From positions 286,001-350,000 of the forward strand of contig NZ_CAHJXM010000002.1 of NCBI RefSeq assembly GCF_903645295.1: a DNA stretch of 64,000 nt. The letters are read 5' to 3'. Shown piece by piece: positions 30,610 through 39,154 of the stretch. The notes below the pieces were generated by a model, which was not told the DNA's origin, ran no database searches, and saw only the letters and a list, made by a program, of their open reading frames with translations. Positions within the stretch are counted from its first letter, which is position 1. Each line of letters begins with the position of its first letter. The DNA comes from Bacillus sp. Marseille-Q1617. GTDB lineage: Bacteria; Bacillota; Bacilli; Bacillales; Bacillaceae_B. The translations under genes were made by a program, and so were the position numbers.

Positions 30610-30735
30610 ATGTGCAAATCCCCTTATTTCAATTCACTAATTCAATGCAGCAACCAAATTAATAAAGCGTGGTGTCATAATGGAAGAGTTAACAATCTCC
30701 AGCTTAGAAAATATGAAGCTGAAAGAGCTTTATGA
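30610..30735 (+). CDS. Small upstream open frame overlapping the rho start
   Basis: 41 codons from an ATG that is preceded by AGGAGGG (30592-30598, spacing 11). The stop TGA is at 30733-30735, so the frame runs 56 nt into rho in a different frame. The product ([20 protein letters not shown], then 21 more residues) resembles nothing I know. The ribosome site is better than that of rho itself, which suggests a leader peptide or translational control of rho. It may also be chance. Confidence 0.4.
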   Translation: MCKSPYFNSLIQCSNQINKAWCHNGRVNNLQLRKYEAERAL

Positions 30736-31942
30736 GCTGGCTAAGCGATACAAAGTTTCATATTATAGTAAATTAACAAAAAAAGAATTGATTTTTGCCA
30801 TTCTGAAAGTAAGAGCAGAGCAGGAAGGCTTCTTCTTCATGGAAGGTGTCCTTGAAATCATCCAATCTGAAGGCTTCGGTTTCTTAAGACCGATCAATTA
30901 TTCCCCAAGCTCAGAGGATATTTATATTTCTGCATCCCAAATCCGCCGCTTCGATCTTCGTAATGGAGACAAAGTGTCCGGTAAGGTGCGTCCTCCGAAA
31001 GAAAATGAGCGTTATTTCGGACTTCTGCATGTGGAAATGGTCAACGGCGAAGAGCCGGAGGCAGCGAAGGAACGCGTTCACTTCCCAGCCCTTACGCCAT
31101 TATATCCTGACCGTCAAATCACACTCGAAACAACACCGAACAGGATTTCAACGCGGGTCATGGACTTGATGGCACCGGTCGGATTCGGGCAGCGGGGTCT
31201 CATCGTGGCACCGCCTAAAGCCGGTAAGACGATGCTTTTAAAAGAAATCGCGAATTCGATCACAACGAATAATCCTGAAGCGGAATTGATCATCCTTCTG
31301 ATCGATGAACGGCCTGAAGAAGTGACCGACATCGAACGTTCAGTGGATGCGGAAGTCGTTTCTTCTACGTTTGACGAAGTTCCTGAAAATCACATCAAAG
31401 TGGCTGAGCTCGTCCTCGAACGTGCGATGCGCCTGGTTGAGCACAAGCGTGACGTCGTGATCCTGATGGACAGCATCACCCGCCTTGCACGTGCATACAA
31501 TCTTGTCATCCCGCCAAGCGGCCGTACATTGTCCGGCGGTATCGACCCGGCAGCGTTCCACCGTCCGAAGCGATTCTTCGGTGCGGCGCGTAATATCGAG
31601 GAAGGCGGAAGCTTGACGGTCCTTGCAACGGCACTGGTAGACACCGGTTCCCGTATGGATGACGTCATCTATGAAGAATTTAAGGGAACAGGCAACATGG
31701 AACTCCATCTTGACCGTTCACTTGCTGAAAGACGTATCTTCCCGGCCATCGACATCCGCCGTTCCGGTACACGTAAAGAAGAACTTCTTATCCAGCAGGA
31801 TCATCTTGATAAACTATGGGCCATCCGTAAAGCGATGTCCGATCAGCCCGATTTCGCAGAGAAGCTTATGCGCAAGCTGAAACAATCGAAAACGAATCAC
31901 GAGTTTTTCGAAGTGTTGACAGAAGAAGCAAAGAAGCGTTAA
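30680..31942 (+). CDS. rho: Transcription termination factor Rho
   Basis: 420 residues. The N-terminal helical domain ([20 protein letters not shown]) is followed by the cold-shock-like RNA-binding domain ([24 protein letters not shown]) and a RecA-type ATPase with the P-loop PPKAGKTML at residue 178. The [12 protein letters not shown] and secondary-site segments are present. It is a ring-shaped RNA translocase that ends untranslated transcripts. The site before the ATG at 30680 is weak (GTGGTG); a stronger site serves an overlapping small frame. Rho autoregulation is known in B. subtilis. Confidence 0.96.
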   Translation: MEELTISSLENMKLKELYELAKRYKVSYYSKLTKKELIFAILKVRAEQEGFFFMEGVLEIIQSEGFGFLRPINYSPSSEDIYISASQIRRFDLRNGDKVSGKVRPPKENERYFGLLHVEMVNGEEPEAAKERVHFPALTPLYPDRQITLETTPNRISTRVMDLMAPVGFGQRGLIVAPPKAGKTMLLKEIANSITTNNPEAELIILLIDERPEEVTDIERSVDAEVVSSTFDEVPENHIKVAELVLERAMRLVEHKRDVVILMDSITRLARAYNLVIPPSGRTLSGGIDPAAFHRPKRFFGAARNIEEGGSLTVLATALVDTGSRMDDVIYEEFKGTGNMELHLDRSLAERRIFPAIDIRRSGTRKEELLIQQDHLDKLWAIRKAMSDQPDFAEKLMRKLKQSKTNHEFFEVLTEEAKKR

Positions 31943-31990
31943 TCTAGTAATCGGCCACATATAAAAGGACGTTATTTCCATTTTATTAGG

Positions 31991-32019
31991 TTGCAAAAAT
32001 GGCATGTCCTTGTTATAAT
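31991..32019 (+). promoter_or_regulatory. rpmE promoter
   Basis: TTGCAA (31991-31996), a 17-bp spacer and a perfect TATAAT (32014-32019). Confidence 0.8.
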
Positions 32020-32152
32020 GTAATCAATGTGTTTTTAAAATTGGATGCGGTAAGGGGCTGGCTATTACTACCATGCTTATGCTCATATCGCATATATCTT
32101 CGTAATAAATTACTCTGTTTCAGATGATTCAGGGCGGAAGGAGATGAAAGTA

Positions 32153-32365
32153 ATGAAATCAGCAATTCATCCTAAGTACAACACGATCAAAGTTAGTTGT
32201 GCATGTGGTAACGAATTCGAAACTGGTTCTGTAGCAGAAGAAATGCGCGTTGAGGTATGTTCTGAATGCCATCCATTCTACACAGGCCGTCAGAAATTCG
32301 CTGACGCAGGTGGACGTGTTGACCGTTTCAACAAAAAATACGGTCTTAAACAAAAACAACAATAA
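32153..32365 (+). CDS. rpmE: Ribosomal protein L31 (zinc-binding form)
   Basis: 70 residues ([20 protein letters not shown]). Four cysteines at 16, 18, 36 and 39 form the zinc site, so this is the C+ form that is replaced by a zinc-free paralogue when zinc is scarce; that paralogue is not in the window. I chose the ATG at 32153, 9 nt after AAGGAG, over one at 32144 that abuts the site. Confidence 0.95.
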   Translation: MKSAIHPKYNTIKVSCACGNEFETGSVAEEMRVEVCSECHPFYTGRQKFADAGGRVDRFNKKYGLKQKQQ

Positions 32366-32455
32366 TGAAGAGAAGGAGGACCGTGGATTCCCGTACCGTT
32401 TATATGCCCGGCATATAGGCGGGAAGGGCTCCCGCAGTCTTCCCTTCACTGCATA

Positions 32456-32491
32456 AAAACAGGCAAGGAAATTCTGCTTGCCTGTTTTTTA
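32456..32491 (+). terminator. Intrinsic terminator after rpmE
   Basis: AAACAGGCAAG pairs with CTTGCCTGTTT, followed by a T-run ending near 32490. Confidence 0.9.
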
Positions 32492-32614
32492 TTACGTAAA
32501 GACAGGATTGAGGCGGTTTTTTCTTAAGAGCTGTGCCTCTTTTTTTCTGTCAAATTCACGATGATCAAGCATTTTTTCCGTACATAAAGGAATGCTTTAT
32601 ATTAATAGACAGCC

Positions 32615-32706
32615 AGCGGCAGGTGTCCTTTCTTGGCAAGATTCAGTCAGCGAATGTGTTTACTGAAAATTGCGAAATAAGGATGCGCTGAAGGACCGCT
32701 TTTTTA
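32615..32706 (+). promoter_or_regulatory. Possible tdk leader attenuator
   Basis: GCGG and TCCTT elements (32615-32630) can pair with AAGGACCGC (32691-32699), followed directly by T6, 35 nt before the tdk start. Inside the loop TTCAGT pairs with ACTGAA, and TCAGCG could pair with CGCTGA. It looks like a terminator placed in a leader. No ligand class is recognised. Confidence 0.35.
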
Positions 32707-32739
32707 TAAAATAAGGGGTTAGAAAGGAGAGGCGCTTTC

Positions 32740-33351
32740 GTGTATGTCATGAAGCAAACCGGTTGGGTGGAAGTCATTTGCGGCAGCATGTTCTCTGGAA
32801 AATCAGAAGAACTTATCCGCAGGGTCAGACGCACTCAATTCGCAAAGCAGGAAATTGCTGTGTATAAGCCAAAATTAGATAATCGCTACAGCGATGAATC
32901 GGTCGTATCCCACAATGGTACCTCGGTCATTGCAAAGGCAGTCGAGGGGTCGTCTGTCATCCTTGAGGATCTGAATCCTCAGGTCGATGTAGTCGCCATT
33001 GACGAGGTTCAATTTTTCGACGAAGGCATCGTGGAAGTCGTGCAGAAGCTTGCGAACAGCGGATACCGCGTGATCCTTGCGGGACTCGACCAGGATTTCC
33101 GGGGAGAACCATTCGGTCCGATGCCGGAGCTCATGTCCATTGCGGAGCAAGTGACCAAGCTACAAGCCGTATGTGCCGTCTGCGGCTCTCCGGCGAGCAG
33201 GACACAGCGCCTGATCAACGGTGAACCGGCAGGCTATGACGATCCGGTTATCCTTGTCGGGGCATCCGAAGCCTATGAACCAAGATGCCGCCATCATCAT
33301 GAGGTTCCTAAGGGCTTGAGTGTCTCGCCTGATATGGTGAAGGAAGTATAA
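32740..33351 (+). CDS. tdk: Thymidine kinase
   Basis: 203 residues, the Gram-positive/human TK1 type. The P-loop is in [16 protein letters not shown], the DEVQFFD motif binds Mg, and the lid/zinc cysteines are in [13 protein letters not shown] and near RCRHHHE. It phosphorylates thymidine for salvage. The GTG at 32740 (MYVMKQTGW) matches the B. subtilis N-terminus and follows AAAGGAGAGG; an ATG at 32749 is the alternative. A terminator-like structure precedes it. Order rpmE-tdk is conserved. Confidence 0.95.
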   Translation: MYVMKQTGWVEVICGSMFSGKSEELIRRVRRTQFAKQEIAVYKPKLDNRYSDESVVSHNGTSVIAKAVEGSSVILEDLNPQVDVVAIDEVQFFDEGIVEVVQKLANSGYRVILAGLDQDFRGEPFGPMPELMSIAEQVTKLQAVCAVCGSPASRTQRLINGEPAGYDDPVILVGASEAYEPRCRHHHEVPKGLSVSPDMVKEV

Positions 33352-33371
33352 TTATTATTTGACTTAAAACA

Positions 33372-33407
33372 AACCGCTATCCACCTGGGATGGCGGTTTT
33401 TTATTTT
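33372..33407 (+). terminator. Intrinsic terminator after tdk
   Basis: AACCGCTATCC (33372-33382) pairs with GGATGGCGGTT (33388-33398), then TTTTTATTTTT. Confidence 0.9.
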
Positions 33408-33428
33408 TGAAGGCCCATTTCTGAACTG

Positions 33429-33478
33429 AGGCCCGTCCCGCGGTTGTTTAACGCGGTGAAGCGGTCTGGGACGGGCCT
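33429..33478. repeat. Family D hairpin
   Basis: AGGCCCGTCCC (33429-33439) pairs with GGGACGGGCCT (33468-33478). Between them is the GTTTAACGCGGTGAAGCG spacer type of this family. Confidence 0.75.
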
Positions 33479-33557
33479 TGAAGGGGTGGGTCAGCCAAAA
33501 TTCACCTGGTATAACGATTCTCGTGAGGGAAAACGTAATATCAGGAGGTGTTTTGGC

Positions 33558-34019
33558 ATGATGAAAAGAATGATGCTTGCTCTGTTCTTTACGGTGATTT
33601 TTATCATCGCTACGGCTTGCGGCAGCGTGAACCAGGAGTCAGAGTATGGAAGGCATAATGATGGCGGCGGGACACAATTCATCGATACCCGCAAGCCTCA
33701 TATGGATAATGACCCGAAAAACGTGAAAAATGGCGAGAGTATGAATCAGAATCCCAATTTTCCGAACCTGACGAATAATATGGAAAACACATCGACGACG
33801 ATGGGCGTCTATGAAGATAAAGCGCGCGAAGTCGTGAATGAATACTCCCATTTTAAAGCCGATGAGGTCTGGATCAATGGTGAACAAATGTGGGTGACTG
33901 CCCATACCAATAATGAAATGACCGCCAAAGAAACGGATAGAGAAGAAGCGAAGTTAAAGAAGAAACTTGAACAAGCGCTGCCTCGTTATAATGTGAATGT
34001 GAAGATTACAGAAAGATAA
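33558..34019 (+). CDS. Sporulation-type lipoprotein (YhcN/YlaJ family)
   Basis: 153 residues. A lipoprotein signal (MMKRMMLALFFTVIFIIATAC) ends in a lipobox cysteine. A low-complexity Asn-rich linker follows, and then a small alpha/beta domain (residues about 85-150: DKAREVVNEYSHFKADEVWI, then LKKKLEQALPRYNVNVKITE) like that of YhcN/YlaJ spore lipoproteins. The family is linked to the forespore membrane and spore germination, but the molecular role is unknown. The ATG at 33558 has AGGAGGTG upstream; the longer open frame from 33444 runs through a family D hairpin and is not used. Confidence 0.75.
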   Translation: MMKRMMLALFFTVIFIIATACGSVNQESEYGRHNDGGGTQFIDTRKPHMDNDPKNVKNGESMNQNPNFPNLTNNMENTSTTMGVYEDKAREVVNEYSHFKADEVWINGEQMWVTAHTNNEMTAKETDREEAKLKKKLEQALPRYNVNVKITER

Positions 34020-34034
34020 ATATCAACTTGAATG

Positions 34035-34069
34035 GGGCAAGTGGAAGATGGATTCTGCTTGCCTTTTTG
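34035..34069 (+). terminator. Intrinsic terminator after the lipoprotein gene
   Basis: GGGCAAG (34035-34041) pairs with CTTGCC (34058-34063), followed by TTTTT. Confidence 0.75.
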
Positions 34070-34149
34070 TGGTTAAGAGAGCGGCTGATGCCACATGCTG
34101 ACTTTTTGTGTAAAACAACAGGTAAATGCCTGCTCATTTTCTAAGAGAA

Positions 34150-34406
34150 TCCAGCAGTTGATTGGAGTGGGAGACAAAGACTCCTGCGGGAAGAGTAGCT
34201 AATGTGAGACTTGTCCAGCTCCAGGGCTTAGAGGCACATGTCATAAGTCAACTCGTCCAAGAAGGCAAAGAACGCCTTCGTGGCCGATTCGCCTTATGCC
34301 ACCCGCCTCTGAACAAAGCCCTTCCGCTTTTCCTCCCGCAGGCTTGACGAGGAGGCTCACGGGCTACCCGCGGAAAGCGAAGTCTTCCACGGAAATCAAC
34401 TGCGAT
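34150..34406 (+). repeat. Family A structured repeat, copy A6, carrying a nested module
   Basis: CAGTTGATT pairs with AATCAACTG, and GGGAGAC with GTCTTCC through a G-U pair. The central module (34213-34332) is the reverse complement of the one in A3. The element fills most of the gap between the lipoprotein gene and prfA. Confidence 0.85.
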
Positions 34407-34499
34407 ATTCAGAGTGCTTTCATCATTTCTAGGGAATAATCATTAGGGATCACGTGGAGAAGCTCTTTTACATAGGGAAGCCTTTCATATTGAACATTC

Positions 34500-34528
34500 T
34501 TGTTTTTACCCACCCCATATAATATAAT
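34500..34528 (+). promoter_or_regulatory. prfA promoter
   Basis: TTGTTT (34500-34505), a 17-bp spacer and TATAAT (34523-34528), 36 bp before the GTG start. Confidence 0.7.
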
Positions 34529-34563
34529 TAGACTGTTATGGATTAAAATTGAGGTGAATAGCT

Positions 34564-35637
34564 GTGTTCGATCGTTTACAAGCAGTGGAAGATCGCTATG
34601 ATAAGTTAAATGAGCTATTAAGTGATCCGGAAATTGTGAATGACCCAAAGAAGCTAAGAGAATATTCAAAAGAGCAGTCAGATATCCAGGCGACGGTGGA
34701 AGCATACCGCGAATATAAAGACATCAGCCAGCAGTATAAAGATGCAAAAGCAATGCTGGATGAGAAGATGGATGCTGACATGCGCGAAATGGTAAAAGAA
34801 GAAGTATCCGAGCTTGAAGAGCAGATTGATGCACTGGAAGAGCGTTTGAAAATATTATTGATTCCTAAAGATCCGAATGACGACAAGAACGTTATCATGG
34901 AGGTCCGCGGAGCAGCCGGCGGAGACGAGGCAGCACTATTTGCGGGTGACTTGTACCGCATGTACAGCCGTTATGCCGAATCCCAAGGCTGGAAGATCGA
35001 AGTCATGGAAGCGACGTCTACAGGTGTCGGCGGTTATAAAGAGATTATCTTTATGATCACAGGTAATGGCGCCTATTCGAAAATGAAATACGAAAATGGT
35101 GCGCACCGCGTACAGCGTGTTCCTGAAACCGAATCCGGCGGCCGTATCCATACGTCGACAGCGACAGTGGCATGTCTTCCGGAAGCAGAGGAAGTGGAAG
35201 TGGATATCCATGAAAAAGATATCCGCGTAGACACATTTGCATCCAGCGGGCCAGGGGGGCAATCGGTCAATACGACGATGTCTGCTGTCCGTTTGACTCA
35301 CATGCCAACAGGCGTAGTGGTTTCATGTCAGGATGAGAAATCCCAGATCAAGAACAAAGAGAAAGCCATGAAAGTATTGCGTGCCCGCGTATATGATAAA
35401 TTCCAACGTGAAGTACAGGCTGAATACGACGCAAACCGTAAGTCTGCCGTTGGGACAGGTGACCGCTCTGAACGTATCCGTACGTACAACTTCCCGCAAA
35501 ATCGTGTGACCGACCACCGTATCGGTCTGACGATCCAGAAGCTTGACCAGATTCTTGAAGGGAAGATGGATGAAGTCATCGATGCATTGATCATTGAAGA
35601 CCAATCCAAGCTTCTTGAAAGAATGGAAGAAGTATAA
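34564..35637 (+). CDS. prfA: Peptide chain release factor 1
   Basis: 357 residues. The GGQ peptidyl-hydrolysis motif is at 231-233 ([11 protein letters not shown]), and the stop-codon recognition domain lies just before it. It terminates translation at UAA and UAG. The start is GTG with GAGGTG 8 nt upstream. The stop is 1 nt before the prmC start; PrmC methylates the Gln of GGQ, so enzyme and substrate are encoded together. Confidence 0.97.
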   Translation: MFDRLQAVEDRYDKLNELLSDPEIVNDPKKLREYSKEQSDIQATVEAYREYKDISQQYKDAKAMLDEKMDADMREMVKEEVSELEEQIDALEERLKILLIPKDPNDDKNVIMEVRGAAGGDEAALFAGDLYRMYSRYAESQGWKIEVMEATSTGVGGYKEIIFMITGNGAYSKMKYENGAHRVQRVPETESGGRIHTSTATVACLPEAEEVEVDIHEKDIRVDTFASSGPGGQSVNTTMSAVRLTHMPTGVVVSCQDEKSQIKNKEKAMKVLRARVYDKFQREVQAEYDANRKSAVGTGDRSERIRTYNFPQNRVTDHRIGLTIQKLDQILEGKMDEVIDALIIEDQSKLLERMEEV

Positions 35638-35638
35638 A

Positions 35639-36505
35639 ATGACCGTGACTGTATTTGAAGCCCTGAAGTGGGCTTCTTCTTTTTTAAAAGAAAATAACCG
35701 GGATGATAACGCAGGGGAAATCTATCTGCGCCATCTGCTTGGGCTGTCGCGTTCGTCTTTGCTTGCTGAACAGCGGAGTGAAGTCCCCCAGGATAAATGG
35801 GAAGAGTTCCAGGTGGGGATCCGTAAGCATGCCGCCGGGGTGCCGATCCAGCATATCATCGGTTTTGAAGAGTTTTACGGACGGGTGTTCAAGGTGAATG
35901 AGCATGTACTGATTCCGAGACCGGAAACGGAAGAATTGATTTATTATGGTCTTGAGAAGTTGAAACGGCTGTTTCCTCGAGGCGGTTCGCTGCGTGCCGC
36001 CGATATCGGTACGGGGAGCGGAGCGATAGGTGTGACGTTGAAGCTTGAAGCCGGGGGATGGCCAATTGACATGATGGCTGTGGATATCTCCGAGGAAGCT
36101 CTCGCTGTCGCGAAGGAAAACAGCCTGCGGTTAGGGGCTGCGGTCGATTTTTACCAGGGAGATCTTCTGCAGCCGCTTGTGGACAAGGGAGTGAAGCTTG
36201 ATATCATGCTCTCGAACCCTCCTTATATACCTTTGGGTGACCGCGAAACCATGTCGGAAGTGGTCGTCGACCATGAACCGCAGCTCGCTTTATTTGGCGG
36301 GGAAGACGGTTATGATCTGTACCGGCGGTTTATGGAAGAGCTGCCTTTGATGATGAATGAAACGTTCCTGATCGGATTCGAAGTCGGCGCCGGCCAGGGT
36401 GAGACCGTTGCAGACATGCTGCGCGTAACTTTTCCTGATGCAGAGACGGAAGTGGTATTTGATATTAACGGCAAGGACCGGATGGTGTTTTGCTGTAAGG
36501 AATAG
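35639..36505 (+). CDS. prmC: Release factor glutamine methyltransferase
   Basis: 288 residues: an N-terminal helical substrate domain, then a SAM-dependent methyltransferase with ADIGTGSGAIGVTL as the SAM loop and the NPPY motif at 193-196 that positions the Gln side chain. It methylates the GGQ glutamine of release factors. The ATG at 35639 begins 1 nt after prfA ends and has GGAAGAAG upstream. An in-frame ATG inside prfA (35594) is unlikely to be used. Confidence 0.95.
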   Translation: MTVTVFEALKWASSFLKENNRDDNAGEIYLRHLLGLSRSSLLAEQRSEVPQDKWEEFQVGIRKHAAGVPIQHIIGFEEFYGRVFKVNEHVLIPRPETEELIYYGLEKLKRLFPRGGSLRAADIGTGSGAIGVTLKLEAGGWPIDMMAVDISEEALAVAKENSLRLGAAVDFYQGDLLQPLVDKGVKLDIMLSNPPYIPLGDRETMSEVVVDHEPQLALFGGEDGYDLYRRFMEELPLMMNETFLIGFEVGAGQGETVADMLRVTFPDAETEVVFDINGKDRMVFCCKE

Positions 36506-36518
36506 AATTGGATTGGAA

Positions 36519-36551
36519 GGCTCCTTTTTCTGAGAAAGGGGTCTTTTTTGT
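36519..36551 (+). terminator. Terminator after prmC
   Basis: GGCTCCTTT pairs imperfectly with AAAGGGGTC, followed by TTTTTT. Confidence 0.65.
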
Positions 36552-36679
36552 GATTTTTTTGATGTTTTTAATGAAAATTCGTTGAAATGATTAAGGGTCG
36601 GCATGTTTTAGTGGGAAATAGGTGTCTGAACCGTGTTTTCATAGAATAATAGATAGTAAGATATCATGCCGCCGCAACT

Positions 36680-36816
36680 TATTATCGAAATTTCAATTTT
36701 TATAATCGAAATAGAAGAATTTATTATCAAATTTTATTATATTTGATTTTATATTATCGACAGGAAGTTCTTATGATCAAATTTCATCCTTTGTAATCAA
36801 AATCATCGCTTTAATA
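36680..36816. repeat. Family C array 2: AT-rich 21-bp units with ATTATCGAAA core
   Basis: About six degenerate units, each holding (T)AT(T/A)ATC(G/A)AAAT, at 20-24 bp steps. The units are not similar to those of array 1. No gene is visible here. Confidence 0.6.
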
Positions 36817-36845
36817 GCGGGAGGTTGGTTCATTTAGAAACGGAT

Positions 36846-36914
36846 TCAGCGTTGATGGGAGTGCAAGACGAAGACTCCTGCGGGAGAAGTGACTGAGGTG
36901 AGACTCCACAGGAT
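36846..36914 (+). repeat. Family A repeat, truncated copy A7
   Basis: Only the left half is present (TTGATGGGAGTGCAAGACGA to GAGACTCCACAGG). The right half with GTCTTGCAC is missing, so it cannot form the paired structure. It lies upstream of spoIIR. Confidence 0.75.
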
Positions 36915-36990
36915 AAAAAATATCAATTTACTAGTTTAAGATTTCCCCATCTTGTCCAGACTATTTTACTGAGGGGAAGGTGGAGAGAAA

Positions 36991-37926
36991 ATGAAAACAA
37001 AACACGTGGTATTATCTTATATTCTCATTCTTACTTTAGGGACAATCGTAAGTTTATATATTCCGAAACAGGAAATCGTGGCACAGGAGCCGATGGTGAT
37101 TCCACAGGAGGCGATTCGCCTGCGTATCCTGGCAAACAGTGACTTGGAAAAAGACCAGAACGTGAAACGATTGGTACGGGACGAGGTAAATAAAGAGATT
37201 ACAAAATGGGTCGGCAGCCTCACATCACAGGAAGAAGCGAAGAACATCATCAAAGCGGGATTGCCGGAACTTCAGAAGATTGCGGAAGACGTGGTCGCAG
37301 AACAAGGTTTGGATCAAAACGTGGCAATCGATTTTGACAAAGTTCAGTTCCCTACAAAGCTTTATGGACAGTATCTATATCCGGCAGGTGAGTATGAAGC
37401 GGTATTGATCACACTTGGAAAAGGTGAAGGAGCGAACTGGTGGTGCGTACTGTACCCTCCTCTCTGCTTCCTGGATTTCTCAACAGGCAACGCAGTAAGA
37501 AGCCCGGGATTTGAAACAACGGTCGAAGCAAGCGGAGATGTCATCACTGAAGTTGATCCGGAAGACGAACTTGCGGAAGAAACAGGAGAACCTGCTGAAG
37601 AAGTGGTAACTGAATTAGCTGAGAAAGATGAAAACGGATTGGATAATCCTTCAGAAAAAGTTGAAACTGAAGTGGTGGAAGAGACAGTGGAAGTTCCAGC
37701 CGGAGCAGGAGAAGAGCAAGAATCTGTCGAAGAAAGCTTGGAACAAGTAAATTCCCAAGAAACCATCGTGAAAGAAAACAAACTAATCGACGGATTTCAA
37801 ACAAAAGTACAAGTGGAAACAAAAGAACAACCAGTTAGTGAACAGGTCTTTGTAGAAGAAGGCGAGCAGGAAGAAGTAAAAGTCCGGTTCTTCGTGGTTG
37901 ATTTTGTAAAAGGATTGTTTAATTAA
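36991..37926 (+). CDS. spoIIR: Stage II sporulation protein R with long acidic insertion
   Basis: 311 residues. After an N-terminal membrane or signal segment (VVLSYILILTLGTIVSLYI) comes the conserved domain (IRLRILANSDLEKDQNVKRL, then YPAGEYEAVLITLGKGEGAN and WWCVLYPPLCFLD). SpoIIR is made in the forespore and signals SpoIIGA in the mother cell to process pro-sigma-E. Residues from about 175 to 292 are rich in Glu, Val and Thr, and the family's hydrophobic C-terminus (VRFFVVDFVKGLFN) follows, so the protein is some 90 residues longer than B. subtilis SpoIIR. The ATG follows GAGGGGAAGGTGGAGAG. I could not find a convincing sigma-F promoter. Confidence 0.93.
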   Translation: MKTKHVVLSYILILTLGTIVSLYIPKQEIVAQEPMVIPQEAIRLRILANSDLEKDQNVKRLVRDEVNKEITKWVGSLTSQEEAKNIIKAGLPELQKIAEDVVAEQGLDQNVAIDFDKVQFPTKLYGQYLYPAGEYEAVLITLGKGEGANWWCVLYPPLCFLDFSTGNAVRSPGFETTVEASGDVITEVDPEDELAEETGEPAEEVVTELAEKDENGLDNPSEKVETEVVEETVEVPAGAGEEQESVEESLEQVNSQETIVKENKLIDGFQTKVQVETKEQPVSEQVFVEEGEQEEVKVRFFVVDFVKGLFN

Positions 37927-37928
37927 GC

Positions 37929-37962
37929 GGAAGGCTTCATCTCAAGGGTGAAGTCTTTTTTA
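37929..37962 (+). terminator. Terminator after spoIIR
   Basis: GGCTTCA pairs with TGAAGTC around a 9-nt loop, followed by TTTTTT. Confidence 0.7.
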
Positions 37963-38006
37963 TGTATCTCTTTTATAAGCCCCTGTTAAAGATAATCCAG
38001 GGTGAT

Positions 38007-38146
38007 TCCAGCGGTTGATTGGAGTGCAAGACGAAGACTCCTGCGGGAAAAGCGAGTTAGGTGAGACCCCGCAGGAGATTTAGCGACGAGGAGGCTCAAC
38101 AACTGCCCGCGGAAAGCGAAGTCTTGCACGGAAATCATTAGCGGTG
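38007..38146 (+). repeat. Family A structured repeat, copy A8
   Basis: A complete copy. GTGCAAGAC pairs with GTCTTGCAC and TGATT with AATCA. It fills the gap between spoIIR and ywlB. Confidence 0.88.
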
Positions 38147-38292
38147 TTAAAAGATTAATGAATTGTAGCTGGTCCACGTTAGTTAGAAGAATGGTTTTCT
38201 ACTAAAAATAGAAATCTACTAAAAACTAGTTCTAATCCTCCCTCCCTCTCATAAAGTTAAAGTAAAGATACTAGAAAAGGGAGGAACACAAA

Positions 38293-38733
38293 ATGACAAA
38301 AACAATCAGGCAGGCAACACATGAGGACATCTATAAAGTAATTGGATTTCTTGTCAAAGCGGGATTGAGCACTGAAGGGGTTAAGAACACGATTGACTGT
38401 TTCCTGGTGGTGGAAGATGAGGAAAAGAATCTGATCGGGACGCTTGGAATCGAGATGCGCGGCAGTACCGGGCTGCTTCGTTCGCTGGTTGTCACCCCTG
38501 CCTTTGACAGTGAAGAAATCTTTACCCTCTTCCAGGAGATTTTTAAGCTTGCAAAAGAGAAAGACTTATCCAAGCTTTACTTGATTACAAATCGGCGAGC
38601 TTCATTAAATTTCTTTGAAGTTTTAGGTTTTCAACAGGAACCACAGGCGTTTGTGGATGAACTGAAAGATTTCGTTCATGCCAAACAGTTATCCACAGTG
38701 GATAATCTGCTGACGATGAGCCTTCAACTGTAA
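38293..38733 (+). CDS. ywlB: GNAT family protein YwlB
   Basis: 146 residues with a GNAT acetyltransferase fold: a central strand (TGLLRSLVVTPAF), helix, and the C-terminal RRASLNFFEVLGFQ segment common in these enzymes. The usual acetyl-CoA loop (Q/RxxGxG/A) is weak. The substrate is unknown. The ATG follows AAAAGGGAGGAACACAAA. Its position between spoIIR and ywlC matches ywlB of B. subtilis. Two DnaA-box-like sequences lie in its last 50 codons. Confidence 0.8.
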   Translation: MTKTIRQATHEDIYKVIGFLVKAGLSTEGVKNTIDCFLVVEDEEKNLIGTLGIEMRGSTGLLRSLVVTPAFDSEEIFTLFQEIFKLAKEKDLSKLYLITNRRASLNFFEVLGFQQEPQAFVDELKDFVHAKQLSTVDNLLTMSLQL

Positions 38734-39154
38734 GGGGAATCTCCGAAATTCGACAAATATTCAAATCAAATACCAGGGATGTTCATTCTATGAGGCAGAT
38801 CATTTTTCAACAAAATGATCTGTTTTTTTTATGAGTGGATTCGACAAAAACCGTATGAAAGTGGGAGTTTGAAAAAATGTCTCTTTTTTCAGAATTATTC
38901 ACACTCATCCACAGGGTTATCCACAGAGGGTAGAGGTTTATGCACGTTTTGTGGACAATACTTGAGTATTTACTAGGTTTCTTTTATACTTTCAAAAGGG
39001 TATGTTTGTGGAACGCTTGATAATTCAGTGTTTATACACATTAATGTGAATAGATGTATGCTTGATTGAAAAAGGTGGACGAATGATATGATAAAACGTT
39101 GGATTGTGGAAAATGATGTGGATAACAAAGAAAGTTATCCACAAATTGTGGATG
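38689..39154. promoter_or_regulatory. DnaA-box cluster at ywlB-ywlC
   Basis: Perfect TTATCCACA boxes at 38689-38697, 38917-38925, 39117-39125 (minus strand) and 39135-39143. Near matches are at 38697-38705 (minus), 38905-38913, 38938-38946 and 38950-38958 (minus, TTGTCCACA). The group spans the end of ywlB, the 350-bp gap and the first codons of ywlC. In B. subtilis the ywlC region is one of the few DnaA-binding clusters outside oriC. Confidence 0.88.
38796..38830 (+). terminator. Intrinsic terminator after ywlB
   Basis: CAGATCATTTT (38796-38806) pairs with AAAATGATCTG (38812-38822), followed by T8. Confidence 0.92.

Noticed and set aside
34162..34347. Short open frame inside family A copy A6
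   Set aside because: It lies wholly within the repeat and its nested module and has no independent start signals.
36906..36985. Sigma-F promoter before spoIIR
   Set aside because: A GGATAAAAAA stretch looked possible, but no pair of -35 and -10 elements with correct spacing was found.
38689..39154. DnaA boxes as a replication origin
   Set aside because: No dnaA/dnaN genes, no AT-rich unwinding region of oriC type next to them, and the surrounding order is that of ywlB-ywlC far from oriC in B. subtilis. Treated as an accessory DnaA cluster.
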